Source of the DNA: a virus
Reading direction: 5' to 3' (one strand)
IMG/VR virus record: IMGVR_UViG_3300037804_000222
Span: 26,772 to 90,771 of that record
DNA: 64,000 bases
Positions 21,636 to 29,978 of this stretch are shown here, in pieces; position 1 is the first letter of the stretch, and every line of letters begins with the position of its first letter. The notes under the pieces were generated by a model. It saw only the letters and a program-made list of their open reading frames with translations, did no database searches and was not told the origin of the DNA. The position numbers were made by a program, and so were the translations under genes.

Positions 21636-22347
21636 TAACGTAGTCTTCACGGAAGACGGACATACGTACACTGTAGATGGTAAGCCTGCAACGTCAGTAA
21701 CTACATTTATAGGAAAATTCAAAAAACCATTCGAAAGAGATTTTTGGGCAACCAGATCTGCGAAGAAAGAGAACAAGACACTACAAGAGATTTTAGATAA
21801 GTGGGATTCAATTAGTTTGCGAGCATGCAATAAAGGAAGTAAGTTTCACGCATTTGCTGAAAATTACATTAATAATAAGATTCTCCCTAATATAATATAT
21901 GACTTTGATTTAGATAAAGAAGCGTATGACAAAATTGAATCCCATTTTTTAAAATTCTATGAAAACTCTAAAGAAAATCTTATACCTATTCGCTCTGAGC
22001 TTTGCGTTGGTTCTAGCCAGCTTGGAATTTGCGGTATGGTTGATCAGTTATATTATTCAGAGCCTCTTGGAGGGCTGGTTATATTTGATTGGAAAACCAA
22101 TAAAAGATTAGAGTACGAAAGTAAATTTAACAATTGGATGTTAGATCCAATATCCCACCTCCCTGAATGTGAGTTCACAACCTACTCACTACAACTATCC
22201 CTTTATAAGTATATTATAGAGCTTGAAACAAAGCTTGAGATAAAAGACTGTTATATTGTATGGTTTAACGAGAAGAATGATTCTTATCGATTAATACAAT
22301 GTGCGGATTATAAAAAAGAAATTATTAATATGTTGAATTATAATTAA
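21607..22347 (+). CDS. PD-(D/E)XK nuclease-like protein (Cas4/RecB type)
   Basis: A 246-residue protein. The N-terminus (FTEDGHTYTVDGKPATSVTT) matches the start I know from RecB-like phage nucleases; GICGMVDQL (~residue 137) supplies the first Asp, VIFDWKTNK (~154-162) the D-x-K pair, and YSLQLSLYKY (~195) the downstream Gln-Tyr helix. This is the Cas4/RecB-like PD-(D/E)XK order, and a DNA exonuclease role is the usual inference. It overlaps the MazG-like gene by 29 bp. It is a second such nuclease; the other is at 3050-4024. Confidence 0.7.
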   Translation: MIFKELNKFNNVVFTEDGHTYTVDGKPATSVTTFIGKFKKPFERDFWATRSAKKENKTLQEILDKWDSISLRACNKGSKFHAFAENYINNKILPNIIYDFDLDKEAYDKIESHFLKFYENSKENLIPIRSELCVGSSQLGICGMVDQLYYSEPLGGLVIFDWKTNKRLEYESKFNNWMLDPISHLPECEFTTYSLQLSLYKYIIELETKLEIKDCYIVWFNEKNDSYRLIQCADYKKEIINMLNYN

Positions 22348-22363
22348 TTTTATTATATATTTG
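22333..22363 (+). promoter_or_regulatory. promoter for a leaderless or near-leaderless transcript
   Basis: TTG (22333-22335), 20 nt, TATATTTG (22356-22363), matching the Bacteroidota consensus with one extra spacer base. Only four nt separate it from the ATG of the 97-aa gene at 22368, so the transcript would begin at or next to the start codon. Located over the 3' end of the nuclease gene. Confidence 0.55.
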
Positions 22364-22367
22364 TGAC

Positions 22368-22661
22368 ATGAATGATTTTGAAAAAACTATAAGAGAATAT
22401 TTTAGCCTCCCTATGGAGGGTAAATTATGTGAGGAATGCATGAAGAAGTATATGGCGAAATACAGAATCGACGATTTACTTCGACTGAATGCCCAGGCAC
22501 AAATGCAACTAGGTACTGATGCCACTGCTGAAGATAAGCAGAAGGCTTTAGATACAGCTAGATATGTAAAAGCTTCTATTATGAAGTACGACAAAACTAG
22601 GGCAGAAAACATGTTTCCAGAAATAAATTTATCTGAAGATGGTAATACCTTTAAAAGCTAA
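22368..22661 (+). CDS. hypothetical protein, 97 aa (possible small terminase)
   Basis: Mostly helical, with a CEECMKKYMAKY segment and a long central helix (LLRLNAQAQMQLG... KQKALDTARYVKA). It is followed at short distance by packaging genes, so a small-terminase role is possible, but I see no HTH signature that would establish it. Own promoter immediately upstream. It overlaps the next gene by 23 bp. Confidence 0.55.
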   Translation: MNDFEKTIREYFSLPMEGKLCEECMKKYMAKYRIDDLLRLNAQAQMQLGTDATAEDKQKALDTARYVKASIMKYDKTRAENMFPEINLSEDGNTFKS

Positions 22662-22986
22662 CATAGCACAATCTTTTAAGGCGTATCTTCAAATTCTTAA
22701 TCCTGTATTAAAACTTAAGGATAAAGAAATTGAGGTGCTATCTAGTTTTTTATCTATATGGTATATCAATAGAGATAAGAAAAATTTAGATAAACTTTTA
22801 TTTTCCACCCCTGTTAGAAAGATGATTAGGAAATCTATAAAGATGTCCGAGGCTTCATTTAATAATCATATTACAATGCTTAGAAAAAAGAAAATGATTA
22901 TTGATAAGAAGTTAAACTCTAATATTCTAAACGGGATAAAAGACCAAGGAATCGAAGTAACATACAAAATAGAGTGGACAAACTAA
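22639..22986 (+). CDS. winged-helix-like DNA-binding protein, 115 aa
   Basis: The order helix, DKEIEVLSSFLSIWYI, then KMSEASFNNHITMLRKKKMIID resembles a winged helix-turn-helix: 'SEASFNNHITMLRKKKMI' has the recognition-helix pattern of MarR/ArsR-type or replication-initiator wings ('S..tv..hl..L...gli'). It could be a transcription regulator or a terminase small-subunit-like protein. It overlaps the gene upstream by 23 bp and the IHF-like gene downstream by 13 bp. Confidence 0.55.
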   Translation: MVIPLKANIAQSFKAYLQILNPVLKLKDKEIEVLSSFLSIWYINRDKKNLDKLLFSTPVRKMIRKSIKMSEASFNNHITMLRKKKMIIDKKLNSNILNGIKDQGIEVTYKIEWTN

Positions 22987-23183
22987 TAAAGCAGTTAGCT
23001 AAAAAATATAAACTTAGCGAGTTTAAAACGGAGCTTATAGTAAAATCCCAATTCGGACTTCTTAAAGAAGTTATAGAGGATGGGGATTTTGAATCTACTC
23101 GATTAAAACATTTAGGAATGTTTACAGTGAAAAAGAATAGATTTAAATATTATAAAAATGGCAGAAGAGAAAAAGAAAATTGA
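22974..23183 (+). CDS. HU/IHF-like DNA-bending protein, 69 aa
   Basis: Starts with GTG at 22974, overlapping the previous stop. The N-terminal helices (LAKKYKLSEFKTELIVKSQF) and the strand (TRLKHLGMFTVKK) match the HU/IHF fold ('L...G.F.v...'), but the protein ends soon after, lacking the full beta-arm of a 90-residue HU. Short IHF-like proteins next to packaging genes are characteristic of crAss-like phages. It may bend DNA at the packaging or replication site. Confidence 0.55.
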   Translation: MDKLIKQLAKKYKLSEFKTELIVKSQFGLLKEVIEDGDFESTRLKHLGMFTVKKNRFKYYKNGRREKEN

Positions 23184-23418
23184 AACTCCTTCCCCACAAG
23201 TAGATAAAAGATCTGCTGTAGATAAAGTGGGAGAGATTTTTAATGGGTGGAAGAATGTAGTATTCCCAAACGAACATGTAGAGAAAATCGCAAAAGCTAG
23301 AGCATCTATATGCGGAGGTTGCGAGTTTAACGTAAAAAGTAGATGTACAAAATGCGGATGCCCGCTGGTTGCTAAAACAAGATCAATGCAATCGCACTGT
23401 CCGATTAAAAAATGGTAA
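23158..23418 (+). CDS. zinc-ribbon protein, 86 aa
   Basis: Charged N-terminus, then CGGCEFNVKSRCTKCGCPL, with a further Cys (SHCPI) at the end: at least two CxxC pairs (C-x2-C ... C-x2-C-x-C), i.e. a zinc ribbon of the 'CxxCxxxxxxxCxxCGCPL' type seen in small phage proteins near terminase genes. It overlaps its upstream and downstream neighbours by 26 and 1 bp. Specific function unknown. Confidence 0.65.
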   Translation: MAEEKKKIETPSPQVDKRSAVDKVGEIFNGWKNVVFPNEHVEKIAKARASICGGCEFNVKSRCTKCGCPLVAKTRSMQSHCPIKKW

Positions 23419-23780
23419 TGATGAAAAACACAATTAGTTACGAACCTTTAGGAAACCACATTGTAGTGGAAATGCCTAACGTGGAGAAAGAAACAGCATC
23501 AGGGATTATTAAATCTGATTTGATGTTAAAAGAAGAGGCTGATAAAAGAGATGGACATGCTAAAGTGGTGGCCGTTAGTCAGGATGTTAAAACTGTTAAA
23601 GTTGGAGACACTGTTATACCAAAAGGCCAAGGATTTATGGTTATGGTAGAAGATACAGAGTATTTTCAAATGAATATGTTTGATGTGCTAGGTATTATAA
23701 GAACTCCGAATTTAGAATTCAGATCTAATATAACACTAGGGTCTGATATAGATCTAAACGATAACAACGCGCATGCCTAA
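23418..23780 (+). CDS. GroES-like co-chaperonin
   Basis: A 120-residue protein. PLGNHIVVEMP, then a mobile-loop-like stretch (KETASGIIKSD), AKVVAVSQDVKTVKVGDTVIP and FDVLGIIR reproduce the GroES core order (PLxDRVVV... GIxxP... G.VvAvG.G....VGD.Vlf... eDVLavi). It would cap host GroEL to fold the phage capsid protein, as T4 gp31 does. It is a plausible reason for its place just before the packaging and head genes. A TAATG overlap with the zinc-ribbon gene supports the start at 23418 (an ATG two codons upstream is also in frame). Confidence 0.75.
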   Translation: MMKNTISYEPLGNHIVVEMPNVEKETASGIIKSDLMLKEEADKRDGHAKVVAVSQDVKTVKVGDTVIPKGQGFMVMVEDTEYFQMNMFDVLGIIRTPNLEFRSNITLGSDIDLNDNNAHA

Positions 23781-24301
23781 TGATATTAGAAAGCTTTGAT
23801 ACAGATGTAAATTTTTGGAAATTACATCCCCAGTTAAAGGTTCCTGATTCTTTTGCTTTAATTTATAAAGAAGATAAAAGTAAAGGAAAAAGTAAAAGCT
23901 CACAGATAATGTGGGCTATTGCGCTTTTAGTAGACCCTGATTCTAAATTCTCTAATATCTCGTACAATACGAGAAGAGATATGATTAGTGGAGACTTTCT
24001 TAAAGATAAGGAGTTTGATTGGAGTAAGTATAAAGAAGCAATAATATTTTATGAGCGCACTCTAGTCACTCCTGCTAAACGCCAACTTATGGTGTGGAAT
24101 AAAAAGATGGATGAAAAAACACTTTATCTTGATATTCTTACATACGAGGATAATGCAGATACTATTGAAGGCCTACTTAAAACAAATGTTAAACTATTTG
24201 AAGATTACGAACGCCTTCTTAAATTAGTAGATAAAGAAACTAACGAAGGGGCTACAAAAGGTGGTGCTGAAGAATCTGCTTCAGAAAAAGGATTAATATG
24301 A
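23780..24301 (+). CDS. hypothetical protein before terminase, 173 aa
   Basis: Unrecognised. Mixed alpha/beta with a low-complexity Gly/Glu-rich tail (NEGATKGGAEESASEKG). It overlaps TerL by 4 bp and the GroES-like gene by 1 bp. Genes directly upstream of TerL often encode a small terminase or a portal partner, so that role is a candidate, but no HTH or coiled-coil core is evident. Confidence 0.6.
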   Translation: MILESFDTDVNFWKLHPQLKVPDSFALIYKEDKSKGKSKSSQIMWAIALLVDPDSKFSNISYNTRRDMISGDFLKDKEFDWSKYKEAIIFYERTLVTPAKRQLMVWNKKMDEKTLYLDILTYEDNADTIEGLLKTNVKLFEDYERLLKLVDKETNEGATKGGAEESASEKGLI

Positions 24302-26415
24302 TTATTAATAAGAGTGCGTTTTTACTTAATGAGATACCTCAGTTTCATCCTGCCAGTGAAGAATACTTATTATTCTGGCGAGAGGAAAAGAAACGATGTA
24401 TTGAAGGGTATTGGGTAGGCGGAGTATGGATGCCAGGCAATCTCTATTTTTATGTAAATTATTGGACCATTCTTTTAAATAAAACCGCACATTCTAAAAC
24501 TAAAACCCCAGGTAAACCTTTTCTTAGAGATCTTGAGTGGGAGTTCTTTTATAACTGGTGTGAAGCCAGAGGATTCTCAGGGTTCTCAGATGATAAAGAA
24601 TTTACTTGTAATAGAGAGTTTATAGGAAAAGATAATTATGTACCCGCTGCAGAATATATGCGTAGGACACACAAAAAGAATTTAGGATGCCCTTTATGGA
24701 ATAATGAAGCTAAAAACTTTATGATGATGGGGAGTCGTGGATTTGGTAAATCTTATTCTGTTGCGGGCGGAGTAATTGGACATGAGTTTGTATTTGACGG
24801 AATGAAATCATACGATCCAGAGTATATAGGTAATCCACCATCCACTGAAATTGTGGCGGGAGCAGGAGATGCTAAGTATTCAGGGGATATATTAAAAAAG
24901 ACACAATTTGGATTGGATAATTTACCTGGAGGAATTGAGATTGGGAATAAATTTTTTCCTTCACCTTTCTCTAAACAATACGGAGGAAGTTGGTATTCTG
25001 GTAAAGAGGTTATTGCAGAATATAAAAAGAAACTTGGTGGTACCTGGAAAGTTATGGGTAGTAAATCCAAGATTAAACATCGTACTTTTAAGGATAACCC
25101 ATTTGCTGCCAATGGTACTCGTCCTGCTGTAATGGTAATGGAGGAGATTGGTATGTTTAACAATCTTCGAGCTTCTCATGAAGCATCTGTAGAATGTATG
25201 AAAAACGGGGCCTATAAATTCGGAAGTTGTATGTATTTGGGTACAGGGGGTGATATGGAAGGTGGAGGTACTGTAGATGCTAGAGATATGTTCTACAACC
25301 CTGACGTTTATGATATGATTTCTTTTGAGGATGTGTGGGAAGATAAAGGAAAGATTTCTTACTTTGTTCCTGCATACTCTGGGCTAAACCAGTTTAAAGA
25401 TGAAAATGGAAACACATTAGAAGAGCCTGCTAAGAAATATCTAGATGAATTTAGAGAGAAATTAAAGAAAAGTAAAAACTCTAGAAGCGCTTTAGATGCT
25501 GAATTGCAGAATAGACCGCTTGTACCTTCTGAAGTATTCCTTACTCGTACAGGTAACTTATTTCCTGTAGCAGATTTACTTACAAGATTAGCAGAGCTAG
25601 AAGTATCGAATAAAGAGAGGAATCACGATTATGTAGGAGATCTTTACGTAGATTCCACTAGTAATAAAATTAAGTGGAAACCAAATGCTAAACTAACTCC
25701 GATTACAGATTTTCCTTTAAGAGGAAGTGATGATTTATCAGGGTGTGTAGTTATATATGAAATGCCTTATGAAGATTCTGATGGAAATACTCCGTATGGC
25801 ATGTATCTTGCAGGTACCGATCCTTATGACCATGACGATTCTACTACCTCTTCATTAGGATCAACTATTATTTTAAATAAACTTACAAATAGAGTTGTAG
25901 CAGAATATACTGGAAGACCAGATACTGCCAATCAATACTATGAAAAAGTAAGACGATTATTACATTTTTATAATGCTAAGTGTTTATACGAGAACGAACG
26001 TAAAGGAATGTATCAATATTTAGAGTATAAAAATCAAACTCATCTTTTACTTGATCAGCCAGAGATCATAAAAGATGTTGTTCAAAATAGTAGAGTGAAT
26101 AGAGGGAAGGGGATGCATATGTCTAAACCTCTAAAGGACTATGGAGAAGAACTTATCAAAATGTGGTTATTAGAACCTTATGAAACCGAAGGCTTACTTA
26201 ATTTACATAAAATACGAAGTATCCCTTTACTCAAAGAACTTATAGCTTATAATGATATAGGAAACTTTGATAGAGTGATGGCATTTATGATGGTTGTATA
26301 CCATCTTCAAGAAGTAAGAAAAATAAAAGTGGATAAAGAAAAGAAAGTAACAACAATATATGATCAAGGATTTTGGAATAAGTCACTTTTTTCCAGAAAG
26401 AAAAAAATGTTTTAG
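24298..26415 (+). CDS. terL: terminase large subunit
   Basis: A 705-residue packaging ATPase-nuclease. Walker A is GSRGFGKS (145-152), Walker B is VMVMEEIG (~277-284), and the nuclease domain opens with AGTDPYDHDDS (~506). The order ATPase then RNase-H-like nuclease is that of TerL. The length is at the long end, as in crAss-like phages, with a long N-terminal lead (WRxxKKRCIEGYWVGGVWMPGNLYFYVNYW) that I recall from Bacteroidota phage terminases. A terminator-free A/T stretch and a late promoter follow. Confidence 0.9.
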   Translation: MIINKSAFLLNEIPQFHPASEEYLLFWREEKKRCIEGYWVGGVWMPGNLYFYVNYWTILLNKTAHSKTKTPGKPFLRDLEWEFFYNWCEARGFSGFSDDKEFTCNREFIGKDNYVPAAEYMRRTHKKNLGCPLWNNEAKNFMMMGSRGFGKSYSVAGGVIGHEFVFDGMKSYDPEYIGNPPSTEIVAGAGDAKYSGDILKKTQFGLDNLPGGIEIGNKFFPSPFSKQYGGSWYSGKEVIAEYKKKLGGTWKVMGSKSKIKHRTFKDNPFAANGTRPAVMVMEEIGMFNNLRASHEASVECMKNGAYKFGSCMYLGTGGDMEGGGTVDARDMFYNPDVYDMISFEDVWEDKGKISYFVPAYSGLNQFKDENGNTLEEPAKKYLDEFREKLKKSKNSRSALDAELQNRPLVPSEVFLTRTGNLFPVADLLTRLAELEVSNKERNHDYVGDLYVDSTSNKIKWKPNAKLTPITDFPLRGSDDLSGCVVIYEMPYEDSDGNTPYGMYLAGTDPYDHDDSTTSSLGSTIILNKLTNRVVAEYTGRPDTANQYYEKVRRLLHFYNAKCLYENERKGMYQYLEYKNQTHLLLDQPEIIKDVVQNSRVNRGKGMHMSKPLKDYGEELIKMWLLEPYETEGLLNLHKIRSIPLLKELIAYNDIGNFDRVMAFMMVVYHLQEVRKIKVDKEKKVTTIYDQGFWNKSLFSRKKKMF

Positions 26416-26423
26416 CTATAAAA
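26410..26423 (+). repeat. 14-bp element upstream of a late promoter (copy 1)
   Basis: TTTTAGCTATAAAA at the TerL stop, 35 bp upstream of the -33 box of the promoter at 26459. A second identical copy (29929-29942) sits 36 bp upstream of the next late promoter. The matched sequence and matched distance suggest an activator site or an UP-element-like sequence shared by late promoters. Confidence 0.6.
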
Positions 26424-26458
26424 GTTAAAACTTAAAATATAATTTAGTACATTATTAC

Positions 26459-26488
26459 TTGGACATACAAATTAAATTACTATTTTTG
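26459..26488 (+). promoter_or_regulatory. late promoter 1
   Basis: TTG (26459-26461), 19 nt, TATTTTTG (26481-26488): Bacteroidota-type promoter, with initiation expected near 26494. It precedes the decoration-like gene pair at 26523 and the portal gene. A 12-bp perfect palindrome AATTCGCGAATT covers 26495-26506, i.e. the first transcribed bases, which makes it a candidate operator. Confidence 0.75.
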
Positions 26489-26494
26489 TTCTTT

Positions 26495-26506
26495 AATTCG
26501 CGAATT
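26495..26506. promoter_or_regulatory. candidate operator palindrome
   Basis: AATTCGCGAATT, perfect 12-bp palindrome starting 7 nt after the -7 box of late promoter 1. Its 10-bp core ATTCGCGAAT also occurs at 12388-12397 in the hairpin-rich minus-strand control region and I did not notice it elsewhere in the window. It could bind a common regulator. Confidence 0.45.
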
Positions 26507-26522
26507 TTAAAAAAACAATAAT

Positions 26523-26930
26523 ATGGCAACAGTAAATGTAACACTGTCTCTTTCTAGTACAGACTTATTTGCAAAGCAAAATGTAAGTTTTACAGAAACA
26601 GACGCACTTTCTCCTGCAGGAGATCAAATGCTTGTAGGCCGACTGGTAACTACAGGCTCAGGAACAGAAGATAATATAGCACTAAAAGCTCTAGATGGAA
26701 CAAATGATCGGGCTTATGTATTCTTACATAATTTAAGTAGTACTTCTGGTGAATATGTTAAGATTGGATTATGCGCAGCTCATGGTACAGACTCAGCATC
26801 AGGTGACTGGTTTGCAGTTTTAGGGCCTGGCGAATTCCTGTTTTTACCTACAGGAGATATGCAGGATATAGATATTGAGGCAGCGGCAGGAAACCCTGTA
26901 GTAGAATATATCTTGATGGAAAAAGCATAA
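26523..26930 (+). CDS. small structural protein, paralog A (135 aa)
   Basis: Beta-rich, Thr/Ser/Gly-rich protein (VTLSLSSTDLFAKQNVSF ... GEFLFLPTGD ... EYILMEKA). It is clearly homologous to the 129-aa protein encoded next to it: both share SSTDLF near the start, FARLSPGEFLF / FAVLGPGEFLF, and a 'VE(Y/F)(I/L)L' C-terminus. Small beta sandwiches of this type are usually capsid decoration proteins or fibres. It is the first gene from late promoter 1. Confidence 0.6.
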   Translation: MATVNVTLSLSSTDLFAKQNVSFTETDALSPAGDQMLVGRLVTTGSGTEDNIALKALDGTNDRAYVFLHNLSSTSGEYVKIGLCAAHGTDSASGDWFAVLGPGEFLFLPTGDMQDIDIEAAAGNPVVEYILMEKA

Positions 26931-26950
26931 TTTATAAAATAATATAAGAC

Positions 26951-27340
26951 ATGGCAAACGCAACTTTAAACGTAACTTTTAGCATTTCCAGTACGGATTT
27001 ATTTGATACTCTCAATATATCAAAGACTGTGACAGATGCTCTAACAATAGACGGTGATAACCGACAAGGTTTAACAACTTTATTAACCAGTACTTCGTAT
27101 GATGATATTAATGTTAACGCATTAGGAGGATCAACAGGTGGTGGTAAAAAAGCATATGTATATGCTAAAAATATTGATTCCACTGATGATTTAATCTTTG
27201 CAGATGATGGTTCACAGGTATTTGCAAGATTATCTCCAGGAGAATTTCTTTTTTACCCAACGGCAGATAATACACAGATTCAAGTTAAATCTTCAGCAAA
27301 TACTCCTACAGTAGAATTTTTACTACTAGAAGTAGACTAA
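26951..27340 (+). CDS. small structural protein, paralog B (129 aa)
   Basis: Tandem duplicate of the preceding gene (shared SSTDLF, P-G-E-F-L-F and terminal 'VEFLLLE'), 20 bp downstream and co-transcribed. The two have diverged substantially in the middle, suggesting hetero-oligomers or division of function, for example two decoration positions. Confidence 0.6.
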   Translation: MANATLNVTFSISSTDLFDTLNISKTVTDALTIDGDNRQGLTTLLTSTSYDDINVNALGGSTGGGKKAYVYAKNIDSTDDLIFADDGSQVFARLSPGEFLFYPTADNTQIQVKSSANTPTVEFLLLEVD

Positions 27341-27349
27341 AAATAATTT

Positions 27350-29755
27350 ATGGCTTACATAGATTTCCCTAGACAAAAACTGAGTCGTAGGAAAAAGACT
27401 CAGAAATGGGGAGAAGAGTGCATAGAATCTGCATTAGGCTTAATTGGAATATACGATAATACAAGACGTAGTCCGCGACATAAAAAGAAGCGGAACTACG
27501 ATTTGTATAATGGTAAATTCGATAAAAAGGATCTAGAATATGTTACAGATCCTTTAGGCTTAGGTGGAACTGCAGAACTTCCCGCTACTTTACAGTATTA
27601 TGATGTAGCATCTCCTATCTTTAATCTCTTATTAGGAGAAGAAACTAAACGTGCTTTCAGTTATGTAGTACGTTCAGTTAATGAGGAGGCTATATCCAGT
27701 AAAGAAGAGGAGAAGAAATCTCAAGTATTAAGTTATTTTCAAAACTTAATGCAACAATCTGTGCAGCAATTTATGCAAACTCAGGAACAACCTCAAAGTC
27801 CTGAAGAGCAACAACAGTTAATGCAACAGGCGCAAGAGAATATTCCTGAAGAGCTTAAAAGAATTCAAAAATATTTTGATTATGATTTTCAAGATATGAA
27901 TGAATCTGTAGCTCATAAACTACTTACATACTTTGAAAGGCAGCAAAAATTAAAAACTAAATTTAATAAAGGGTGGGAAGACGCTTTATTAGCTGGAGAA
28001 GAAATTTACTGTATAGAAGAAATTTCAAATGAACCAGTGGTAAGGAATGTAAACCCTTTAGAGTTTTACTGCCTTCTTCCACACAATTCAGATTTAGTAG
28101 ATCATGCCGATGTAATAGTTGAAGACACTTGGATGTCTGTAAATACTATTATAGATAATTTCTATGAGGATCTAACTCCTAAACAAATAGACAAATTAGA
28201 AAAAGAGCAGGGAAATAGAGCTTCTATGGAAAGCGAGAGTCTATTGAACTACCCATCCCAAGAAAAACTGTTTATTCAAAATAGAGAGGAAGAGGATGGG
28301 AATCTTTTTAATTACTACGATCAAGATGGAAATATCCGAGTTACTAAAGTAGTTTGGAAGTCTATGCGTAAGATAGGGAAGCTTTCTTACATAGATGAAT
28401 TAGGAACTCCTCAAGAAACTATTGTTCCTGAAGGGTATAAAATAGACGAAGAAGTAAATGAGTCTATTGAATGGATCTGGGTAAATGAGTATTGGGAAGG
28501 TACTAAAATAGGAGATAATATTTATATAAATATACGCCCTAGAAAAAATCAGTTTAGACATTTAGATAATTTATCTATATGTAGTTCTGGTTATGTGGGT
28601 ACAATATACAATGCTAATAATTCACAATCTGTTTCTTTAATGGATAGATTAGTTCCGTGGATTTATTTGTATATAACAATGTGGTATAGACTTGAATTAT
28701 CTATTGCAGCTAATCAAGGTAAAATCGCACTTATTGATTTATCACTAGTTCCCGATGGATGGGAAGTAGAAAAGTGGATGTACTATGCACAATCAATGAA
28801 ATTTGGTTTTGTAGACTCATTTAATGAAGGTAAGAAAGGACAATCCACTGGTAAATTAGCAGGTAATATATCTACGCAAAATAAAGTGCTAGATATGGAA
28901 ACTGGTAATTATATCCAACAACATGTACAATTATTAGATTTTGTAGAACAAAAGATTCATAGTTTATCTGGAGTTACTCCTCAGAGAATGGGAGCAATCT
29001 CTACTTCTGAATTAGTGGGTAATACTCAAAGAGCAGTGGTACAGTCTTCACATATTACTGAGAAACTATTTGAAGTTCATAATGAAACTAAAATTAGAGT
29101 TATGGAGTCCTTATTAAATGTCTCTAAAGAGCTTTATAAAGGAAAAACAAAAAGATTCCAATATATAACAGATGAATTAGCAAGTGTTGTATTTGCTGTT
29201 CAAGGCGATCAAATTGCTGCTTCTGAATATGGATTATTTGTATCCAACTCTGCACAAGATACTCAAGCATTAGATGCTTTAAAACAACTTACACATGCAG
29301 CTTTACAAAACGATCAAATCTCGCTTTCAGATGTTATCGGTATTTACAACTCAAATTCTCTCGCAGATACAAGAGTTAAACTTAAACAATCCGAAAAAGA
29401 AGTTAAAGAAAGAGAATCTCAAATGCAAGAACAGCAAATGCAAATGCAACAACAACAGTTGCAAGCAGCACAGCAAGACAAAGAAATGCAAATGCAGTTC
29501 GAGCTAGAAAAAGAAAATAGAGAAGATGCTAGAAATACTCAAGACAATCAAACAAAACTAGAGATAGCTCGTATGAATGCTCAAGAGAAAGGTATGGATA
29601 GAGATTTAAATAATAATCAAATCCGTGATGATATAGATTTAGCTAAATTACAGCTAGAGCGAGAAAAACTACAAGTTAATTCTAATATAAAACAACAAGA
29701 GTTAGAAATTAAACGAAAAGATTCAGATGCCAAAGCCAAGCGAGATAGTAAATAA
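27350..29755 (+). CDS. portal protein
   Basis: An 801-residue protein placed between the terminase and the scaffold/capsid genes. A helical N-terminal part is followed by the stretch LVPWIYLYITMWYRLELSIAANQGKI read in pieces (the long 'stem' helix region) and a Gln/Glu/Lys-rich C-terminal coiled coil (~680-800; QMQEQQMQMQQQQLQAAQQ). This is the size and order of crAss-like portals, which form the dodecameric DNA channel in the head. The 49-aa gene follows immediately. Confidence 0.8.
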   Translation: MAYIDFPRQKLSRRKKTQKWGEECIESALGLIGIYDNTRRSPRHKKKRNYDLYNGKFDKKDLEYVTDPLGLGGTAELPATLQYYDVASPIFNLLLGEETKRAFSYVVRSVNEEAISSKEEEKKSQVLSYFQNLMQQSVQQFMQTQEQPQSPEEQQQLMQQAQENIPEELKRIQKYFDYDFQDMNESVAHKLLTYFERQQKLKTKFNKGWEDALLAGEEIYCIEEISNEPVVRNVNPLEFYCLLPHNSDLVDHADVIVEDTWMSVNTIIDNFYEDLTPKQIDKLEKEQGNRASMESESLLNYPSQEKLFIQNREEEDGNLFNYYDQDGNIRVTKVVWKSMRKIGKLSYIDELGTPQETIVPEGYKIDEEVNESIEWIWVNEYWEGTKIGDNIYINIRPRKNQFRHLDNLSICSSGYVGTIYNANNSQSVSLMDRLVPWIYLYITMWYRLELSIAANQGKIALIDLSLVPDGWEVEKWMYYAQSMKFGFVDSFNEGKKGQSTGKLAGNISTQNKVLDMETGNYIQQHVQLLDFVEQKIHSLSGVTPQRMGAISTSELVGNTQRAVVQSSHITEKLFEVHNETKIRVMESLLNVSKELYKGKTKRFQYITDELASVVFAVQGDQIAASEYGLFVSNSAQDTQALDALKQLTHAALQNDQISLSDVIGIYNSNSLADTRVKLKQSEKEVKERESQMQEQQMQMQQQQLQAAQQDKEMQMQFELEKENREDARNTQDNQTKLEIARMNAQEKGMDRDLNNNQIRDDIDLAKLQLEREKLQVNSNIKQQELEIKRKDSDAKAKRDSK

Positions 29756-29756
29756 T

Positions 29757-29906
29757 ATGTTAGGAGAACAATTCAATAAAGCTTTAGAGTTTATTGTTAC
29801 TCCTCCTGCAGAAAAAATGCCTACTATGTATGAAGAGGTAAAACTGAATACACAGAGGGTACAGGAAGAAACCCTAAAAAAGCAACAAGAAAGATTTTTA
29901 GGTTAA
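29757..29906 (+). CDS. small helical protein after portal, 49 aa
   Basis: ATG at 29757, 1 bp after the portal stop; a charged amphipathic C-terminal helix (LNTQRVQEETLKKQQERF) follows a short hydrophobic stretch (KALEFIVTPPAEKM). Composition matches the portal's C-terminal coiled coil. It ends in an A/T-rich hairpin. Confidence 0.5.
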   Translation: MLGEQFNKALEFIVTPPAEKMPTMYEEVKLNTQRVQEETLKKQQERFLG

Positions 29907-29932
29907 AAATATAATTTAAGAAATTATATTTT
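29906..29932 (+). terminator. A/T-rich hairpin terminator candidate
   Basis: AAATATAATTT/AAATTATATTT (11-bp stem, 3-nt loop) starts at the stop codon of the 49-aa gene and is followed by TTTT. It precedes late promoter 2, so it probably closes the portal transcript, at least in part. Confidence 0.5.
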
Positions 29933-29978
29933 AGCTATAAAATACGAATAATTTTAACAATACCACAGTGACAAGGTA

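Noticed and set aside
24753-25179. Minus-strand frames within TerL
   Set aside because: Antisense to the Walker and linker regions of a clear TerL gene.
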